Shown here one piece after another: positions 8,414 to 17,960 of a stretch of DNA of 64,000 nt. A model generated the notes under the pieces. The model worked only from the letters and a program-made list of their open reading frames with translations, was not told the origin of the DNA and did no database searches. This DNA comes from Bradyrhizobiaceae bacterium Ga0074131. Lineage in GTDB: Bacteria > Pseudomonadota > Alphaproteobacteria > Rhizobiales > Xanthobacteraceae. The translations under genes were made by a program, and so were the position numbers. How positions within the stretch are numbered: position 1 is the stretch's first letter; the number at the start of each line of letters is the position of its first letter. Where the stretch lies: assembly GCA_001464035.1 (NCBI GenBank), contig LNEC01000006.1:1-64000 (forward strand), in the 5' to 3' direction.

Positions 8414-9382
8414 TCAGAGCGAGCGCCGGAGGTAGTGCGCGATTTCGCCGACGATTCCGCGGCGGAACGTCAGCACGCAGACCACGAAAATCACGCCCTG
8501 GATCACCGTCACCCATTGTCCGAAACCGGCGAGATACTGCTGCATGGCGATGATGACGAAGGCGCCGACCACCGGCCCGAACATGGTGCCGAGGCCGCCC
8601 ACCAGCGTGATCAGCACGATCTCCCCCGACATCGTCCAGTGCACGTCGGTCAGCGAGGCATTTTGGGCCACGAACACTTTCAGCGAGCCTGCGAACCCCG
8701 CCAGCGTCCCCGACAGAATGAAGGCCAGCAGCTTGTAGTGATCGGTCTTGTAGCCCAGCGAAATCGCGCGCTGCTCGTTTTCGCGGATCGCTTTCAGCAC
8801 CTCGCCGAACGGCGAGTTGACGGCGCGGAAGACCACGAGAAAGCCGCCGAGGAAACCGGCGAGAATGACGTAGTAAAGCACCGTCGGCTGGGCGAGATTG
8901 AAAATTCCGAACAGGTAACCCTGCGGAATGCCCTGGATGCCGTCTTCACCGTGGGTGAAGGGCGCCTGCAGATAGATGAAATACAGAAGCTGCGACAGCG
9001 CCAGCGTGATCATCGAGAAGTAGATGCCCTGCCGGCGAATGGCGACGACGCCGGTAATGACGCCAAGCCCGGCCGCCCCGGCGGTGCCGATCAAAATTCC
9101 CAGCTCCGGCGTCAGCCCCCATTCCTTCAGCGCATGCGCGGTGAAATAGCCGGCGCTGCCCAGAAACATCGCATGTCCGAACGACAGCAGGCCGCCATAG
9201 CCGATCAGCAGGTTGAAGGCGCAGGCCAGCAGCGCAAAGCAGAGCGCTTGCATGACGAAGAACGGGTAGATGCCGGTCAGCGGCACCGACGCCAGCAGCG
9301 CGGCCATCACGACGAACACGATCATTTCGTCGCGGATGCTGCGCCGGGTCGCCGGCAAGGTATCGTCTGTCATTACTGTCAT
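8414..9382 (-). CDS. livM: Branched-chain amino acid ABC transporter permease LivM
   Basis: The 322-residue multi-pass protein has the LivM pattern: NLLIGYGGLLSFGHAMFLGSAGY early, IRENEQRAISLGYKTDHYKL in the coupling-helix region, and VGGLGTMFGPVVGA near the end. It pairs with LivH to form the membrane channel for leucine/isoleucine/valine-type or related amide substrates. The ATG at 9382 overlaps the livH stop (ATGA), which fixes the start and suggests translational coupling. It is the last gene of the five-gene transporter unit. Confidence 0.93.
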   Translation of the reverse strand: MTVMTDDTLPATRRSIRDEMIVFVVMAALLASVPLTGIYPFFVMQALCFALLACAFNLLIGYGGLLSFGHAMFLGSAGYFTAHALKEWGLTPELGILIGTAGAAGLGVITGVVAIRRQGIYFSMITLALSQLLYFIYLQAPFTHGEDGIQGIPQGYLFGIFNLAQPTVLYYVILAGFLGGFLVVFRAVNSPFGEVLKAIRENEQRAISLGYKTDHYKLLAFILSGTLAGFAGSLKVFVAQNASLTDVHWTMSGEIVLITLVGGLGTMFGPVVGAFVIIAMQQYLAGFGQWVTVIQGVIFVVCVLTFRRGIVGEIAHYLRRSL

Positions 9383-10245
9383 GTCGTCGCCCGCCCCGTC
9401 AGTCCCGTCGGCTTCACCAGCAGCACCAGCACCATCAGTACAAAGACAACGGTATTGGAGGCTTCGGGATAAAAGTACTTCGTCAGCCCCTCGATCACGC
9501 CGAGCGCGAAACCGGTAATGATCGATCCCATGATGGAACCCATGCCGCCGATCACCACCACCGCGAACACCACGATGATCAGGTCGGCGCCCATCAGCGG
9601 CCGCACCTGGTTGATCGGTGCCGACAGCACGCCGGCCAGCGCGGCGAGGCCGACGCCGAGCCCGTAGGTCAGCGTGATCATCCTGGGCACGTTGATGCCG
9701 AAGGCGCGCACCAGCGTCGGGTTTTCGGTGGCGGCGCGAAGATTGGCGCCGAGCCGCGTCTTTTCGATCAGGTACCAGGTGGCGAGGCACACCACGAGCG
9801 AGAACACGACCACCCAGCCGCGATAGATCGGCAGGAACATGAAACCGAGATTTATGCCGCCCTTCAGCTCATCCGGGATCGCATACGGCAATCCCGACGA
9901 GCCGAAATAATTCTGGAAAACGCCCTGGATGATCAGCGCAATCCCAAACGTCAGCAGCAGTCCGTAGAGATGATCGAGGCCGGACAGCCATTGCAGCATG
10001 GTCCGCTCCAGGATCATGCCGAAAATGCCGACCGCGATCGGGGCGATGATCAGCGCCGGCCAGTAGCCGATGCCCATCACGTTGAGCAGGAAGTAAGCGC
10101 AGAATGCGCCCATCATGTAGACCGCGCCGTGGGCGAAATTGATGATGTTGAGCATTCCGAAGATCACGGCGAGCCCAAGACTCAGCAGCGCATAGAACGA
10201 GCCGTTGATCAGTCCCACCAGAAGCTGCGCGTAGAGAGCCTGCAT
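9379..10245 (-). CDS. livH: Branched-chain amino acid ABC transporter permease LivH
   Basis: The 288-residue permease begins MQALYAQLLVGLINGSFYAL and shows the LivH signatures NIINFAHGAVYMMGA and RAATENPTLVRAFGINV, with VVIGGMGSIMGSI in the last third. It follows the substrate-binding protein gene by 49 bases and overlaps livM by 4 bases, so the pair is made together. The substrate is most likely branched-chain amino acids, though this family also includes urea and amide importers. Confidence 0.93.
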   Translation of the reverse strand: MQALYAQLLVGLINGSFYALLSLGLAVIFGMLNIINFAHGAVYMMGAFCAYFLLNVMGIGYWPALIIAPIAVGIFGMILERTMLQWLSGLDHLYGLLLTFGIALIIQGVFQNYFGSSGLPYAIPDELKGGINLGFMFLPIYRGWVVVFSLVVCLATWYLIEKTRLGANLRAATENPTLVRAFGINVPRMITLTYGLGVGLAALAGVLSAPINQVRPLMGADLIIVVFAVVVIGGMGSIMGSIITGFALGVIEGLTKYFYPEASNTVVFVLMVLVLLVKPTGLTGRATT

Positions 10246-10294
10246 CGATCGATCTTTCGAAACTCAAATCTCGGTAAACGGCGGGCAGCCGGTG

Positions 10295-11515
10295 TTACTT
10301 CTTTACAAGCGGACAGGCGCTTTCCGAAAGCGGCCTGAAGGCCTTGTCTCCCGGGGTGGTTCCGATCAGCTTGTAGTAGTCCCAGGGTCCCTTTGACTCC
10401 TCGGGCTTCTTGACCTCGAACAGATAGGCCGGGTGAATCTTGCGGCCATCGGCGCGAATCGAGCCGGCGCCGAACAGGGGATCATCGGTCGGCATTTCCT
10501 TCATTTTCGCCACCACCTTGGCGCCGTCATGCGGGTTGCCGCCCATCGCTTCGAGCGCCTTGAAGTAGTGGATCAGGCCCGAATAGACGCCGGCCTGCAC
10601 CATCGACGGCTGGGCCTTGTTCTTCGAGCGCTCGGAGAAGCGCTTCGAGAACGCCCGGGTTCCGTCATTGAGGTCCCAGTAGAAGGTTTCGGTGAAGTTC
10701 AGACCTTGGGCCACCTTCAAACCGAGCGAATGGACGTCGGTGATGAACAGGAGAAGGCCGGCAAGTTTCTGGCCCCCCGCGACGATGCCGAATTCCGATG
10801 CCTGCTTGATCGTGTTGGTGGTGTCGCCGCCGGCATTGGCCATGCCGATGATCTTGGCCTTGGACGCCTGTGCCTGCAGCAGGAACGAGGAGAAATCCGC
10901 GGTGTTCAGCGGATGCTTGACGCCGCCGATCACCTTGCCGCCCGACTTCACCACCACCGCGGTGGTGTCGCGCTCCAGCGCATGGCCGAAGGCATAGTCG
11001 GCGGTGAGGAAGTACCAGCTGTCGCCGCCGGCCTTGACCAGCGCCTGACCGGTGCTGTTGGCCAGCATGTAGGTGTCGTAGACCCAATGAATGGTGTTCG
11101 GCGAGCATTGCGCATTGGTGAGATCCGACGACGCCGCGCCGGTATTGATCATGATGGCGTTCTTTTCCTTCACCAGATTATTGACGGCCAGGGCAACGCC
11201 GGAATTCAGCACGTCCATGAAGATGTCGACCTTGTCGACGTCGATCCATTGCCGCGCGGTGTTGACGGCGATGTCAGGCTTGTTCTGGTGGTCGGCGGAA
11301 ACGATGTCGATCTTCCAGCCCTTTTTGGCAAGACCGGAATCTTCCACCGCCATCTGGGCCGCCAGCGTGGAGCCGGCTCCACCGAGGTCGGAGTAAAGAC
11401 CCGAATTGTCAGTCAATACGCCGATCTTGATGGCCTTGTCCTGCGCGAAGGCCGCGCTGCCTGCGCCGAACGCCAGCGCGGTGCCGAGCAAAAATGCCGC
11501 GATTCTGTTTTTCAT
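10295..11515 (-). CDS. livK: ABC transporter substrate-binding protein, LivK type
   Basis: At 406 residues this is a typical periplasmic-binding-protein type 1 fold protein (Peripla_BP_6). A signal peptide ends at AFA-QDKA (about residue 25), followed by IKIGVLTDNSGLYSDLGG and a two-lobe pattern (VSADHQNKPD, NTIHWVYDTYMLANS, FGHALERDTT). It delivers the ligand to LivHM. The gene sits in the middle of the operon between the ATPase and permease genes, a common rhizobial order. Sequence alone does not separate leucine-type from other amino acid or carboxylate ligands. Confidence 0.9.
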   Translation of the reverse strand: MKNRIAAFLLGTALAFGAGSAAFAQDKAIKIGVLTDNSGLYSDLGGAGSTLAAQMAVEDSGLAKKGWKIDIVSADHQNKPDIAVNTARQWIDVDKVDIFMDVLNSGVALAVNNLVKEKNAIMINTGAASSDLTNAQCSPNTIHWVYDTYMLANSTGQALVKAGGDSWYFLTADYAFGHALERDTTAVVVKSGGKVIGGVKHPLNTADFSSFLLQAQASKAKIIGMANAGGDTTNTIKQASEFGIVAGGQKLAGLLLFITDVHSLGLKVAQGLNFTETFYWDLNDGTRAFSKRFSERSKNKAQPSMVQAGVYSGLIHYFKALEAMGGNPHDGAKVVAKMKEMPTDDPLFGAGSIRADGRKIHPAYLFEVKKPEESKGPWDYYKLIGTTPGDKAFRPLSESACPLVKK

Positions 11516-11549
11516 GTGTATCTCCCTGGATCGTGCTTGAGGACGTCGT

Positions 11550-12291
<742 letters not shown>

Positions 12292-12299
<8 letters not shown>

Positions 12300-13047
12300 G
12301 ACCCGCCCCCAGATACGCTTCCTTGACGCGCTCGTCCTTGGTGAGGTCGGCGTAATTGCCTTCCGCCAGCACCTGTCCGCGCGTCAGCACCGTGATGATA
12401 TCGGAAAGATTGGCCACCACGCTGAGATTGTGCTCGACCATCAGGATGGTGTGCTTCTTCGAGATCCGTTTGATCAAGGCGGCGATCTTTTCGATGTCTT
12501 CATGTCCCATGCCGGCCATAGGCTCGTCGAGCAGCATCATTTCCGGATCGAGCGCCAGCGTCGTCGCAATCTCCAGCGCGCGCTTGCGGCCGTAGGGCAT
12601 CTCGACCGCGGGCGTGCTGGCAAATTCGCCGAGGCCGACATCGTCGAGCAGATCATGGGCGCGGCCGTTGAAGCGGTCGAGCACACTCTTGGAGCGCCAG
12701 AAATCGAAGGAGTGCCCGTGCTGGCGCTGCAGCGCCACCCTGACATTCTCGAGCGCGGTGAGATGCGGGAACACCGCCGAAATCTGGAACGAGCGCACCA
12801 GGCCCAGGCGTGCGACATCGGCCGGCGCCATCGCCGTAATATCCTGACCCTTATAGAGTATCCGGCCCGCCGAAGGCTGCAGGAACTTGGTCAGAAGATT
12901 AAAGCACGTCGTTTTGCCGGCCCCGTTCGGACCGATCAACGCATGAATGCTGCCACGACGAACCCTTAGATCGACATCGCGAACGGCAAAGAACCCCGCG
13001 AATTCCTTGGTCAATCCGTGGGTTTCGAGAATGAACTCATCGGCCAA
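12292..13047 (-). CDS. livG: Branched-chain amino acid ABC transporter ATP-binding protein LivG
   Basis: The 251-residue ATPase carries Walker A GPNGAGKTT and Walker B MMLLDEPMAGMGHED. The ABC signature region reads MPYGRKRALEIA, the usual LivG variant of LSGGQ. It is the first gene of the five-gene unit livG-livF-livK-livH-livM, read leftward from the 343-base gap that separates it from the PAS gene, so the operon promoter should lie in that gap. Confidence 0.94.
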
Positions 13048-13390
13048 TCAAATTCCCCCAACAGTCATCTGCGCGAAGCACTCTTCGCGCTTGACCCATC
13101 CTTGCCACCGGCAGGTTCTCCCAGACGCCTTGGAAAATCCCGTTCCGGACGTGCCGCCTCCGGCCGGAATATGCCGTCAACGGCACGGTTTGCGCAAGGT
13201 GGAAAGCTTGGCCACCCGCCGCTGGCCATGTTGTTGCGGGAACCGGATTGCCGTTCGGCGGTCCTTCTCGGCATTCGGCCAGCCCGGCAAGCAACCATTA
13301 ACGGTGTTTTGACGTGACCACCCCTGTTCATAGAATATTCGTCGCAGGGGCCGATCATCCGGCGTTTTAGACCGAGATCGGATTTCAGCC
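13048..13390. other. 343-base divergent intergenic region (livG / PAS protein)
   Basis: There is no gene here; the open frames are short and unlike any known protein. The region must carry the leftward promoter for the liv operon and the rightward promoter for the PAS gene; only the latter is recognisable (13309-13336). Confidence 0.6.
13309..13336 (+). promoter_or_regulatory. Candidate sigma-70 type promoter for the PAS gene
   Basis: TTGACG (13309-13314), a 16-base spacer and TAGAAT (13331-13336) form a near-consensus promoter about 55 bases before the GTG start at 13391. Confidence 0.55.
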
Positions 13391-13993
13391 GTGATTTTTG
13401 AAAGCGCCAACCCGTCCGTGGTCAAATCGATCAAGCAGCGGGACCTGCTCAACACCTGGTTGCGGCTTTATGCCCGCGCACGGCTTTTGCCACGCGTCGA
13501 GGAGTACCAGCCCGCGCGGCTTGAAGAGGAGCTTCCGGATCTCGTCGAATATACCGTGGATACCACCACGTCGCCGCCGCGCCTGACGATCCAGAGTAAC
13601 GGCACGCGGATGGCGAGTGCCTATGGCCATACCGGCAAAGGCAAGTTTCTCGACGAATATCTGGGCCCGAGACTGGTACCCGTCGTAATGCCGGTCTACC
13701 ATGAATGCATCGCCCGCCGGTTGCCCGTCTATACCATTTCCAACATCGACGACAGTTATGGACGAATCGTCGCCTATGAGCGGCTGCTGCTGCCGTTCTC
13801 GGATTCTGACAATGTAACCCACGTGGTCGCGTCGCTGAAGACCATCAGCGACGACGGCGGATTCGAAATCCGGAATCTGATGCGCGGAAACGATATGCTG
13901 CCGACGGCCAGACTTTGCGCCGTCATCGACCGCGATCTGCTCCATCGCGCACCCGGCCGCATTCCGGCCGGCGACGTGATCGAATTCAACTAG
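13391..13993 (+). CDS. PAS domain-containing protein (PAS_5-like)
   Basis: The 200-residue protein matches the short cytoplasmic PAS_5 proteins that are abundant in Bradyrhizobium and Rhodospirillales: an N-terminal helix (LLNTWLRLYARARLLPRVEEYQP), then a PAS core with GKFLDEYLGPRLVPVVMPVYHEC and YGRIVAYERLLLPF. There is no output domain, so it may act as a ligand or redox sensor through a partner, or be a stand-alone regulator. The start is a GTG; no better ATG lies nearby. The liv operon is divergent, but a functional link is only a guess. Confidence 0.75.
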   Translation: MIFESANPSVVKSIKQRDLLNTWLRLYARARLLPRVEEYQPARLEEELPDLVEYTVDTTTSPPRLTIQSNGTRMASAYGHTGKGKFLDEYLGPRLVPVVMPVYHECIARRLPVYTISNIDDSYGRIVAYERLLLPFSDSDNVTHVVASLKTISDDGGFEIRNLMRGNDMLPTARLCAVIDRDLLHRAPGRIPAGDVIEFN

Positions 13994-14367
13994 GTTTTTC
14001 GCGCCCGCAAACCGGCCGCTGGTTTGACTTCCTTTGCGTAGATTTCCGGCTTGAAGCCGACCAGCAATTTGCCCCCGAGATCGAGCACCGGCCGCTTGAT
14101 CATCGAGGGCTGCGCCAGCATCAGGGCCAGCGCCCTGCGTTCGTCGAGGCCTTCTTTGTCGCCGTCGGGCAGTTTGCGAAAGGTGGTGCCGGCGCGATTG
14201 AGCAACCCTTCCCAGCCGAGCTCGTCGCTCCAGCGCTTCAGCTCGTCCTTGCCGATGCCTGATGTCTTGTAGTCGTGGAAATCATGGGAGACGCCGTGGC
14301 TGTCGAGCCAGCCGCGGGCCTTCTTCATGGTGTCGCAGTTCTTGATGCCGTAAATGGTGATGGGCAT
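13990..14367 (-). CDS. ArsC/Spx-family reductase (YffB-like)
   Basis: The 125-residue protein begins MPITIYGIKNCDTMKKA, a thioredoxin-like fold start with a single active cysteine (Cys11) in a CDTM motif, and ends with the PSMIKRPVLDLGGKLLVGF segment that typifies ArsC-like proteins. It is closer to the YffB type, of uncertain substrate, than to true arsenate reductase, and no arsenic genes surround it. It overlaps the end of the PAS gene by 4 bases, tail to tail. Confidence 0.85.
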   Translation of the reverse strand: MPITIYGIKNCDTMKKARGWLDSHGVSHDFHDYKTSGIGKDELKRWSDELGWEGLLNRAGTTFRKLPDGDKEGLDERRALALMLAQPSMIKRPVLDLGGKLLVGFKPEIYAKEVKPAAGLRARKT

Positions 14368-14442
14368 GTCGATTCTTTCCGGAACGGGCCATTCGACCGG
14401 CGATAATAGTGTACTAACGGAAATCTTGCATCGGGGGCGAAC

Positions 14443-14601
14443 ATGGAATTCACCGCGCTTTTTCTCGCCGTCACGATCGTGATGCTGGTTGCCTGGCTCG
14501 GCCGGCGATCGCTCGCATTGGCATTGTTCGCGGTGGTGTTTCTGGCCTCGATAGCTACCTATCTGCACCACGCGACTGACACGCTGAAACTGTCGTTCTG
14601 A
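14443..14601 (+). CDS. Small membrane protein upstream of dsbB (DUF5993-like, 52 aa)
   Basis: An ATG at 14443, preceded by GGGGG, opens a 52-residue frame that begins MEFTALFLAVTIVMLVAWLG and ends TYLHHATDTLKLSF. It has two hydrophobic helices split by a short RR turn, so both ends probably face the same side. The stop lies 9 bases before dsbB. Small proteins of this size and pattern next to DsbB-like genes are annotated DUF5993; I assign that from memory. The function is unknown, but tight spacing suggests it accompanies or stabilises DsbB. Confidence 0.75.
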   Translation: MEFTALFLAVTIVMLVAWLGRRSLALALFAVVFLASIATYLHHATDTLKLSF

Positions 14602-14610
14602 GGCGACCGC

Positions 14611-15168
14611 ATGACCCGCGCATTGGCCGTCACCTTCAACGCGCTCAGCCTCTACGCGGTCGCGCTCGTCCTGGCCGCGGCCTTTGCGGCGCAACTTCTG
14701 CTGCACGAACTTCCCTGCCCGCTCTGCCTGCTGCAGCGTATCCAGTTCGCGTTGCTCGCCATCGGCCCCATCCTGAACGTCCGCTTCGGACCACGCCCCA
14801 GTCATTACGCCTTGTCGCTGCTGGCCGCGGTGGCGGGGGCGGCTTTTTCGACGCGCCAGATTCTGCTGCACATCCTGCCCGGTGATGCCGGCTACGGCAC
14901 GGCGCTGCTCGGCTATCATTACTACACCTGGGCCCTGATCGGCTTTGCCGCGGCGATCGTCCTGCTCGCGGCCATCCTGCTGTGCGACCGTCAGTTCGAA
15001 CCGGACACCGCGACAACGCAGGCTCCGCCCGGCGCGTTCGCGACGTCGGCGGTCTGCCTGGTAATCGTCCTGACGGCGCTGAATGTGGTTTCGACCCTGC
15101 TGGAATGCGGTTTTGGCCCCTGCGCGGACAATCCGACCGTCTATGAACTGTTGAAGCGCGGGACCTGA
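14611..15168 (+). CDS. dsbB: Disulfide bond formation protein DsbB-like quinone oxidoreductase
   Basis: DsbB re-oxidises DsbA and passes electrons to quinones in the inner membrane. The 185-residue protein has the first redox pair as CPLC (Cys36/Cys39) just after the first helix, followed by the conserved LLQRIQF. I count five likely helices instead of four, and the only other suitable cysteine pair (Cys166/Cys171 in ECGFGPC) lies after the last helix, instead of in the second periplasmic loop. So it is a DsbB variant with a C-terminal second pair. It forms an operon with the 52-residue membrane protein upstream. Confidence 0.87.
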   Translation: MTRALAVTFNALSLYAVALVLAAAFAAQLLLHELPCPLCLLQRIQFALLAIGPILNVRFGPRPSHYALSLLAAVAGAAFSTRQILLHILPGDAGYGTALLGYHYYTWALIGFAAAIVLLAAILLCDRQFEPDTATTQAPPGAFATSAVCLVIVLTALNVVSTLLECGFGPCADNPTVYELLKRGT

Positions 15169-15173
15169 CGTGT

Positions 15174-15878
15174 TCACGGCCGTTTCGGAATCTGCAGCCC
15201 GCGCAGCACCGCCGGGCGCGCGAGGCCGCGATCGAGCCAGGCCGCGACGTTGCCGAACTGACCGAAGCCGACCAGTTCGCGCGCGCCGTAGAACCCGATC
15301 AGGTTGCGCACCCAGCCGAGCGAAGCGATGTCGGCGATCGTATAGTCGTCGTCCATGATCCATTGCCGTCCGGCCAGACGCGTTTCCATCACCGCCAGCA
15401 GGCGCCTAGACTCCGCGACATAGCGATCCAGCGGGCGCTTGTCGGCGAACTCCCTGCCGGCGAACTTGTGGAAGAAACCGACCTGGCCGAACATCGGCCC
15501 GATCCCGCCGATCTGGAAGTGTACCCACTGGATGGTCTGCCAGCGGCGCGCGGCGTCTGCCGGCAGCAGCTTGCCGGTCTTCTCCGCGAGGTATTGCAGG
15601 ATCGCACCGGATTCGAACAGGCCGAGCGGCGCACTTCCAGGGCCATCCGGGTCTAGGATGGCCGGAATCTTGCCGTTCGGGTTCAGCGACAGGAACTCCG
15701 GCGTCTTCTGATCATCCTTGTCGAAGTCGACCAGATGCACTTCGTAGGGCAGACCGGTCTCCTCGAGCATGATGGAAACCTTGACGCCGTTCGGGGTCGG
15801 CAGCGAATAGAGCTGCAGGCGATCGGGATGCCTGGCGGGCCAGCGTGCGGTGATCGGAAAGGCTGACAGATCGGACAT
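15174..15878 (-). CDS. Glutathione S-transferase family, YghU/YfcG-like disulfide-bond oxidoreductase
   Basis: At 234 residues the protein has a thioredoxin-fold N-terminal domain with LYSLPTPNGVKVSIMLEE, in which the Thr-Pro-Asn of the Nu-class GSTs replaces a catalytic Tyr/Ser/Cys, and NPNGKIPAI with the cis-proline. A helical C-terminal domain includes YTIADIASLGWVRN. Nu-class enzymes bind two glutathiones and reduce disulfides. It lies convergent to dsbB with only 5 bases between stops; a functional link is not shown. Confidence 0.87.
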   Translation of the reverse strand: MSDLSAFPITARWPARHPDRLQLYSLPTPNGVKVSIMLEETGLPYEVHLVDFDKDDQKTPEFLSLNPNGKIPAILDPDGPGSAPLGLFESGAILQYLAEKTGKLLPADAARRWQTIQWVHFQIGGIGPMFGQVGFFHKFAGREFADKRPLDRYVAESRRLLAVMETRLAGRQWIMDDDYTIADIASLGWVRNLIGFYGARELVGFGQFGNVAAWLDRGLARPAVLRGLQIPKRP

Positions 15879-15957
15879 GACAACTCGTTTTTGCTTAGGT
15901 TTGGTCGTGCGGCTAGAGTACGGGGACTGCCTGACGTGACAAGGGCCGGCACCTCAT

Positions 15958-16827
15958 ATGGATGATCAAGCGACCGCCAAACCCGGCCTGACCGACGCGG
16001 AGCTTGCGTTGCATCCGACGGTCTACGCCGCCGATGCGCTGAAGGATCAGGTCGTGGTGGTCTCCGGCGGCGCCGGCGGCATCGGCCGCGCGATCGCCTG
16101 GCTGTTGGCGCGGCTCGGCGCCCATGTCGTCGTGGTCGGGCGCAACCAGGCCAAACTCGACGCCCTCGTCGCCGATCTGGTGGGCCGCAGCCTCAAGGCT
16201 TCCGCCGAGATCGCCGATATCCGGGAGCCGGACGCGGTCGACGCCCTGTTCGACAGGGTTTGGACCGCGCATGGCCGCATCGACGGCCTCATCAACAGCG
16301 CCGGCGGACAGTTTCCGCAACCCGCGATCGATTTTTCGGTGAAGGGCTGGAACACGGTCATCAACACCAATCTCAACGGCACCTGGTACATGATGCAGGC
16401 CGCCGCAAAGCGCTGGCGCGACCACAGGCATCACGGCAGCATCGTCAACATTGTGGTCGTCACCACCCACGGACTCTACGGCATCGCGCATTCGGTCGCG
16501 GCGCGCGCGGGCGTCATCGGGCTGTCGCGGGCCGTCGCGGTCGAATGGGCGCCGCTCAACATCCGCGTCAATTGCGTGGCGCCCGGCGTGATCGAGACCG
16601 AGGGCTGGAACGTCTACACGCCACAAGCCCGCGCCGCCTATCCGCGCTCGAACCCGATGATGCGCGCGGGCTCGCCGTGGGACATCGCGGAAGCCTGCGT
16701 GTATCTCGTCGGGCCGTCGGGGCGGTTCGTCACGGGGGAGACGCTGACGGTGGACGGCGGCGGGCAGTTGTGGGGCGAGACCTGGACGACGGGGAAGCCG
16801 GGGTATTTCGCCGGCGGCGATGAGTGA
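15958..16827 (+). CDS. SDR-family oxidoreductase, 2,4-dienoyl/trans-2-enoyl-CoA reductase-like, with altered active site
   Basis: The 289-residue protein has the NAD(P)-binding GGAGGIGRAIA motif, NSAGG in place of NNAG, and RVNCVAPGVIETEG. The overall layout, including a C-terminal GGGQLWGE, resembles the peroxisomal dienoyl- and enoyl-CoA reductases. The usual YxxxK motif reads HSVAARAGV, so the Tyr position is Ser (as in dienoyl-CoA reductases, which use another Tyr) and the Lys is Arg. A tyrosine lies slightly upstream (THGLYGIA). The MDR oxidoreductase gene follows 51 bases later on the same strand. Confidence 0.82.
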   Translation: MDDQATAKPGLTDAELALHPTVYAADALKDQVVVVSGGAGGIGRAIAWLLARLGAHVVVVGRNQAKLDALVADLVGRSLKASAEIADIREPDAVDALFDRVWTAHGRIDGLINSAGGQFPQPAIDFSVKGWNTVINTNLNGTWYMMQAAAKRWRDHRHHGSIVNIVVVTTHGLYGIAHSVAARAGVIGLSRAVAVEWAPLNIRVNCVAPGVIETEGWNVYTPQARAAYPRSNPMMRAGSPWDIAEACVYLVGPSGRFVTGETLTVDGGGQLWGETWTTGKPGYFAGGDE

Positions 16828-16878
16828 GCAGATTTTTGGCAGGAAGCTAAGCCGACCCGTTTCACGGGAACGACAGAC

Positions 16879-17901
16879 ATGACCGACATGACAGGCAAGG
16901 CGCGACTGATCGAACGCAACGGGGTGTTGGGGCCGACGATCGAGCGCCCGATCCCGCAGCCGCGCGCCGGCGAGTTGCTGCTGAAGATTCATGCCACCAG
17001 CCTCAACTTTCACGATCTCGTCGGCATCGACGGCGGCATCCGCGGATTGCCCGTTCCGCGCGTCCCCTGCTCCGATGCGTCGGCGACGGTGCTGACGGTC
17101 GGCGACGGAATCACGAAGTTCGCTGTCGGCGACGCCGTCATTCCGAACTTCTTCCTGAACTGGAAGAGCGGACCGGTGGCGCGCGATGTGATGTCTCCCG
17201 TCCTCGGCGATCAGGTCGACGGCGCGCTGCAGACCCATCTCTGCCTGAAGGCGGCCTCGGTCGTGCGGGCGCCGGCCGGCCTGAACCACGACGAGATCGC
17301 GACGCTCGGCTGCGCAGCCCTGACCGCCTGGCGCAGCGTGGTGGTCGAGGCGCAGGTCCAGCCGGGACAAACGGTGGTGCTGCAAGGCACCGGCGGCGTT
17401 TCGCTCGCCGCGCTGGCTTTCGCGAAGATGCTGGGCGCCCGGGTCATCCTCACCTCCTCGTCCGACGAGAAGCTGGCCCGCGCCAAGCAACTCGGCGCCG
17501 ACGTGCTGATCAACTATCGCGCCACGCCGGACTGGCCGGCCGCGGTGATGGCCGCCACCGGCGGCGAAGGCGCCCATCTCGTCGTCGAAGTCGGCGGCGG
17601 CGAAACCCTGGCGCACGCGATCAAGGCCACCCGGCTCGGCGGCCACATCTCGGTGATCGGCGTCTTGTCCGGCTATCAGGCGGCGAGCTTCCCGCTGGCG
17701 ATGGTGATGAGCAAGAACCTCACCGTCAGGGGCATCACAGTCGGCAGCGCCGCGAACCTCGATGCGATGTGCCGGGCGATCGAGCTCAACGGCTACAGGC
17801 CGGTCATCGATCAGGTATTCGATCTCGACCACGCGCATGAAGCGGTCGCCGCCATGAAGCAGCAGAAACATTTCGGCAAGATCGTGATCCGCATCGCCTG
17901 A
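16879..17901 (+). CDS. Zinc-independent medium-chain dehydrogenase/reductase (quinone oxidoreductase-like)
   Basis: The 340-residue protein has a GroES-like N-terminal domain (LNFHDLVGIDGG) and a Rossmann domain with LQGTGGVSLAALAFAKMLGA. The zinc ligands of alcohol dehydrogenases are not present: the segment reads PRVPCSDASA where GHE would stand. This places it with NAD(P)H:quinone oxidoreductase or enoyl reductase-type MDR proteins. It is probably co-transcribed with the SDR gene before it; the substrate is unknown. Confidence 0.87.
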   Translation: MTDMTGKARLIERNGVLGPTIERPIPQPRAGELLLKIHATSLNFHDLVGIDGGIRGLPVPRVPCSDASATVLTVGDGITKFAVGDAVIPNFFLNWKSGPVARDVMSPVLGDQVDGALQTHLCLKAASVVRAPAGLNHDEIATLGCAALTAWRSVVVEAQVQPGQTVVLQGTGGVSLAALAFAKMLGARVILTSSSDEKLARAKQLGADVLINYRATPDWPAAVMAATGGEGAHLVVEVGGGETLAHAIKATRLGGHISVIGVLSGYQAASFPLAMVMSKNLTVRGITVGSAANLDAMCRAIELNGYRPVIDQVFDLDHAHEAVAAMKQQKHFGKIVIRIA

Positions 17902-17960
17902 TCGGCGCGGCTGGCGCGATGTCCATGACGCCGGGCTGCAACCGTTGCTGGATCGTTTCA

